DNA of 5,832 nt from Betaproteobacteria bacterium (lineage in GTDB: Bacteria; Pseudomonadota; Gammaproteobacteria; Burkholderiales; SG8-41). Within the stretch, counting starts at the first letter, position 1, and the number at the start of each line of letters is the position of its first letter. The position numbers were made by a program, and so were the translations under genes. The DNA lies in the NCBI GenBank assembly GCA_021414185.1, contig JAIOOZ010000095.1:1-5832 (forward strand). The letters are read 5' to 3'. Of the stretch, positions 5,710 through 5,832 are shown in pieces. The notes beneath the pieces were generated by a model. The model had not been told where the DNA came from, made no database searches, and saw only the letters and a program-made list of their open reading frames with translations.

Positions 5710-5738
5710 ATTCGCCCATATTTGTGCTAGGCTTTCGC

Positions 5739-5832
5739 ATGGTCAAAGCACGGTTCCAATGGGATTCCAAAAAGGAGGCCGAGAATCAGGATAAGCACGG
5801 CGTATCTTTTGCTGAGGCACAAGCCGCCTTTG
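5739..5832 (+). CDS. brnT: BrnT-type toxin (DUF497), 5' part only
   Basis: The first 31 codons of a gene cut by the window end begin MVKARFQWDSKKEAENQDKH and continue GVSFAEAQAAF. This matches the N-terminal signature of BrnT, 'F.WD..K...N..KHGVsF.eA...F'. BrnT is a small (about 90-100 aa) ribonuclease toxin of type II toxin-antitoxin pairs, with a RelE-like fold; its partner BrnA is normally encoded just downstream. The start ATG 5739 is the codon that places the motif correctly; only a weak AGG (5729-5731) lies 7 nt before it, so translation may be modest. The palindromic -10 region upstream supports autoregulated transcription. The catalytic C-terminal part and any brnA are outside the window, so whether the system is intact cannot be judged. 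Confidence 0.85.
   Translation, partial: MVKARFQWDSKKEAENQDKHGVSFAEAQAAF

Overview
This 5.8 kb window is GC-rich and has the gene content of a betaproteobacterium, most likely of the order Burkholderiales. The main pointers are two tandem periplasmic binding receptors of the Bug/TctC family, the end of a class III (CaiB/BaiF) acyl-CoA transferase and an amidase-signature hydrolase. The placement comes from gene families only, because the window holds no ribosomal or other phylogenetic marker.

Layout. (1) 2-346, plus strand: C-terminal part of a CaiB/BaiF CoA transferase whose 5' end lies outside the window. (2) 353-501: a REP/BIME-like palindromic element of two inverted hairpin units; the second unit is followed by a T-run and may end the CoA-transferase transcript. 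(3) 2879 down to about 512, minus strand: a compact three-gene unit of Bug receptor A, Bug receptor B and a small exported Cys-containing protein, with gaps of 29 and 19 nt. The small gene appears broken by a single-base frameshift. (4) 2880-3053: the divergent intergenic region, which holds an unusual inverted pair of tandem heptamer arrays. (5) 3054-5511, plus strand: amidase, VOC (glyoxalase-fold) protein and PaiB-like FMN-binding protein, with gaps of 48 and 43 nt, probably one operon. (6) 5512-5738: a 227 nt non-coding stretch with a strikingly AT-rich TA-alternating block and, just before the last gene, a perfect 8+8 inverted repeat that contains a consensus TATAAT. (7) 5739 to the window end: the start of a BrnT-type toxin gene, cut off by the window edge.

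How the genes may work together. The CoA transferase, the two solute receptors and the amidase fit a catabolic neighbourhood for an organic acid or amide. The Bug proteins would capture a carboxylate or similar small solute in the periplasm, the amidase would hydrolyse an amide bond, and the CoA transferase would activate an acid. No substrate can be read from the sequence, and no TctA/TctB membrane genes are present here. The toxin gene with its AT-rich leader looks like a separate module placed after the operon.

I found no clearly new multi-gene system. The items most worth a second look are the frameshifted small exported gene, the heptamer arrays between divergent promoters, the operator-like palindrome over the brnT -10 box and the AT-rich block before it.
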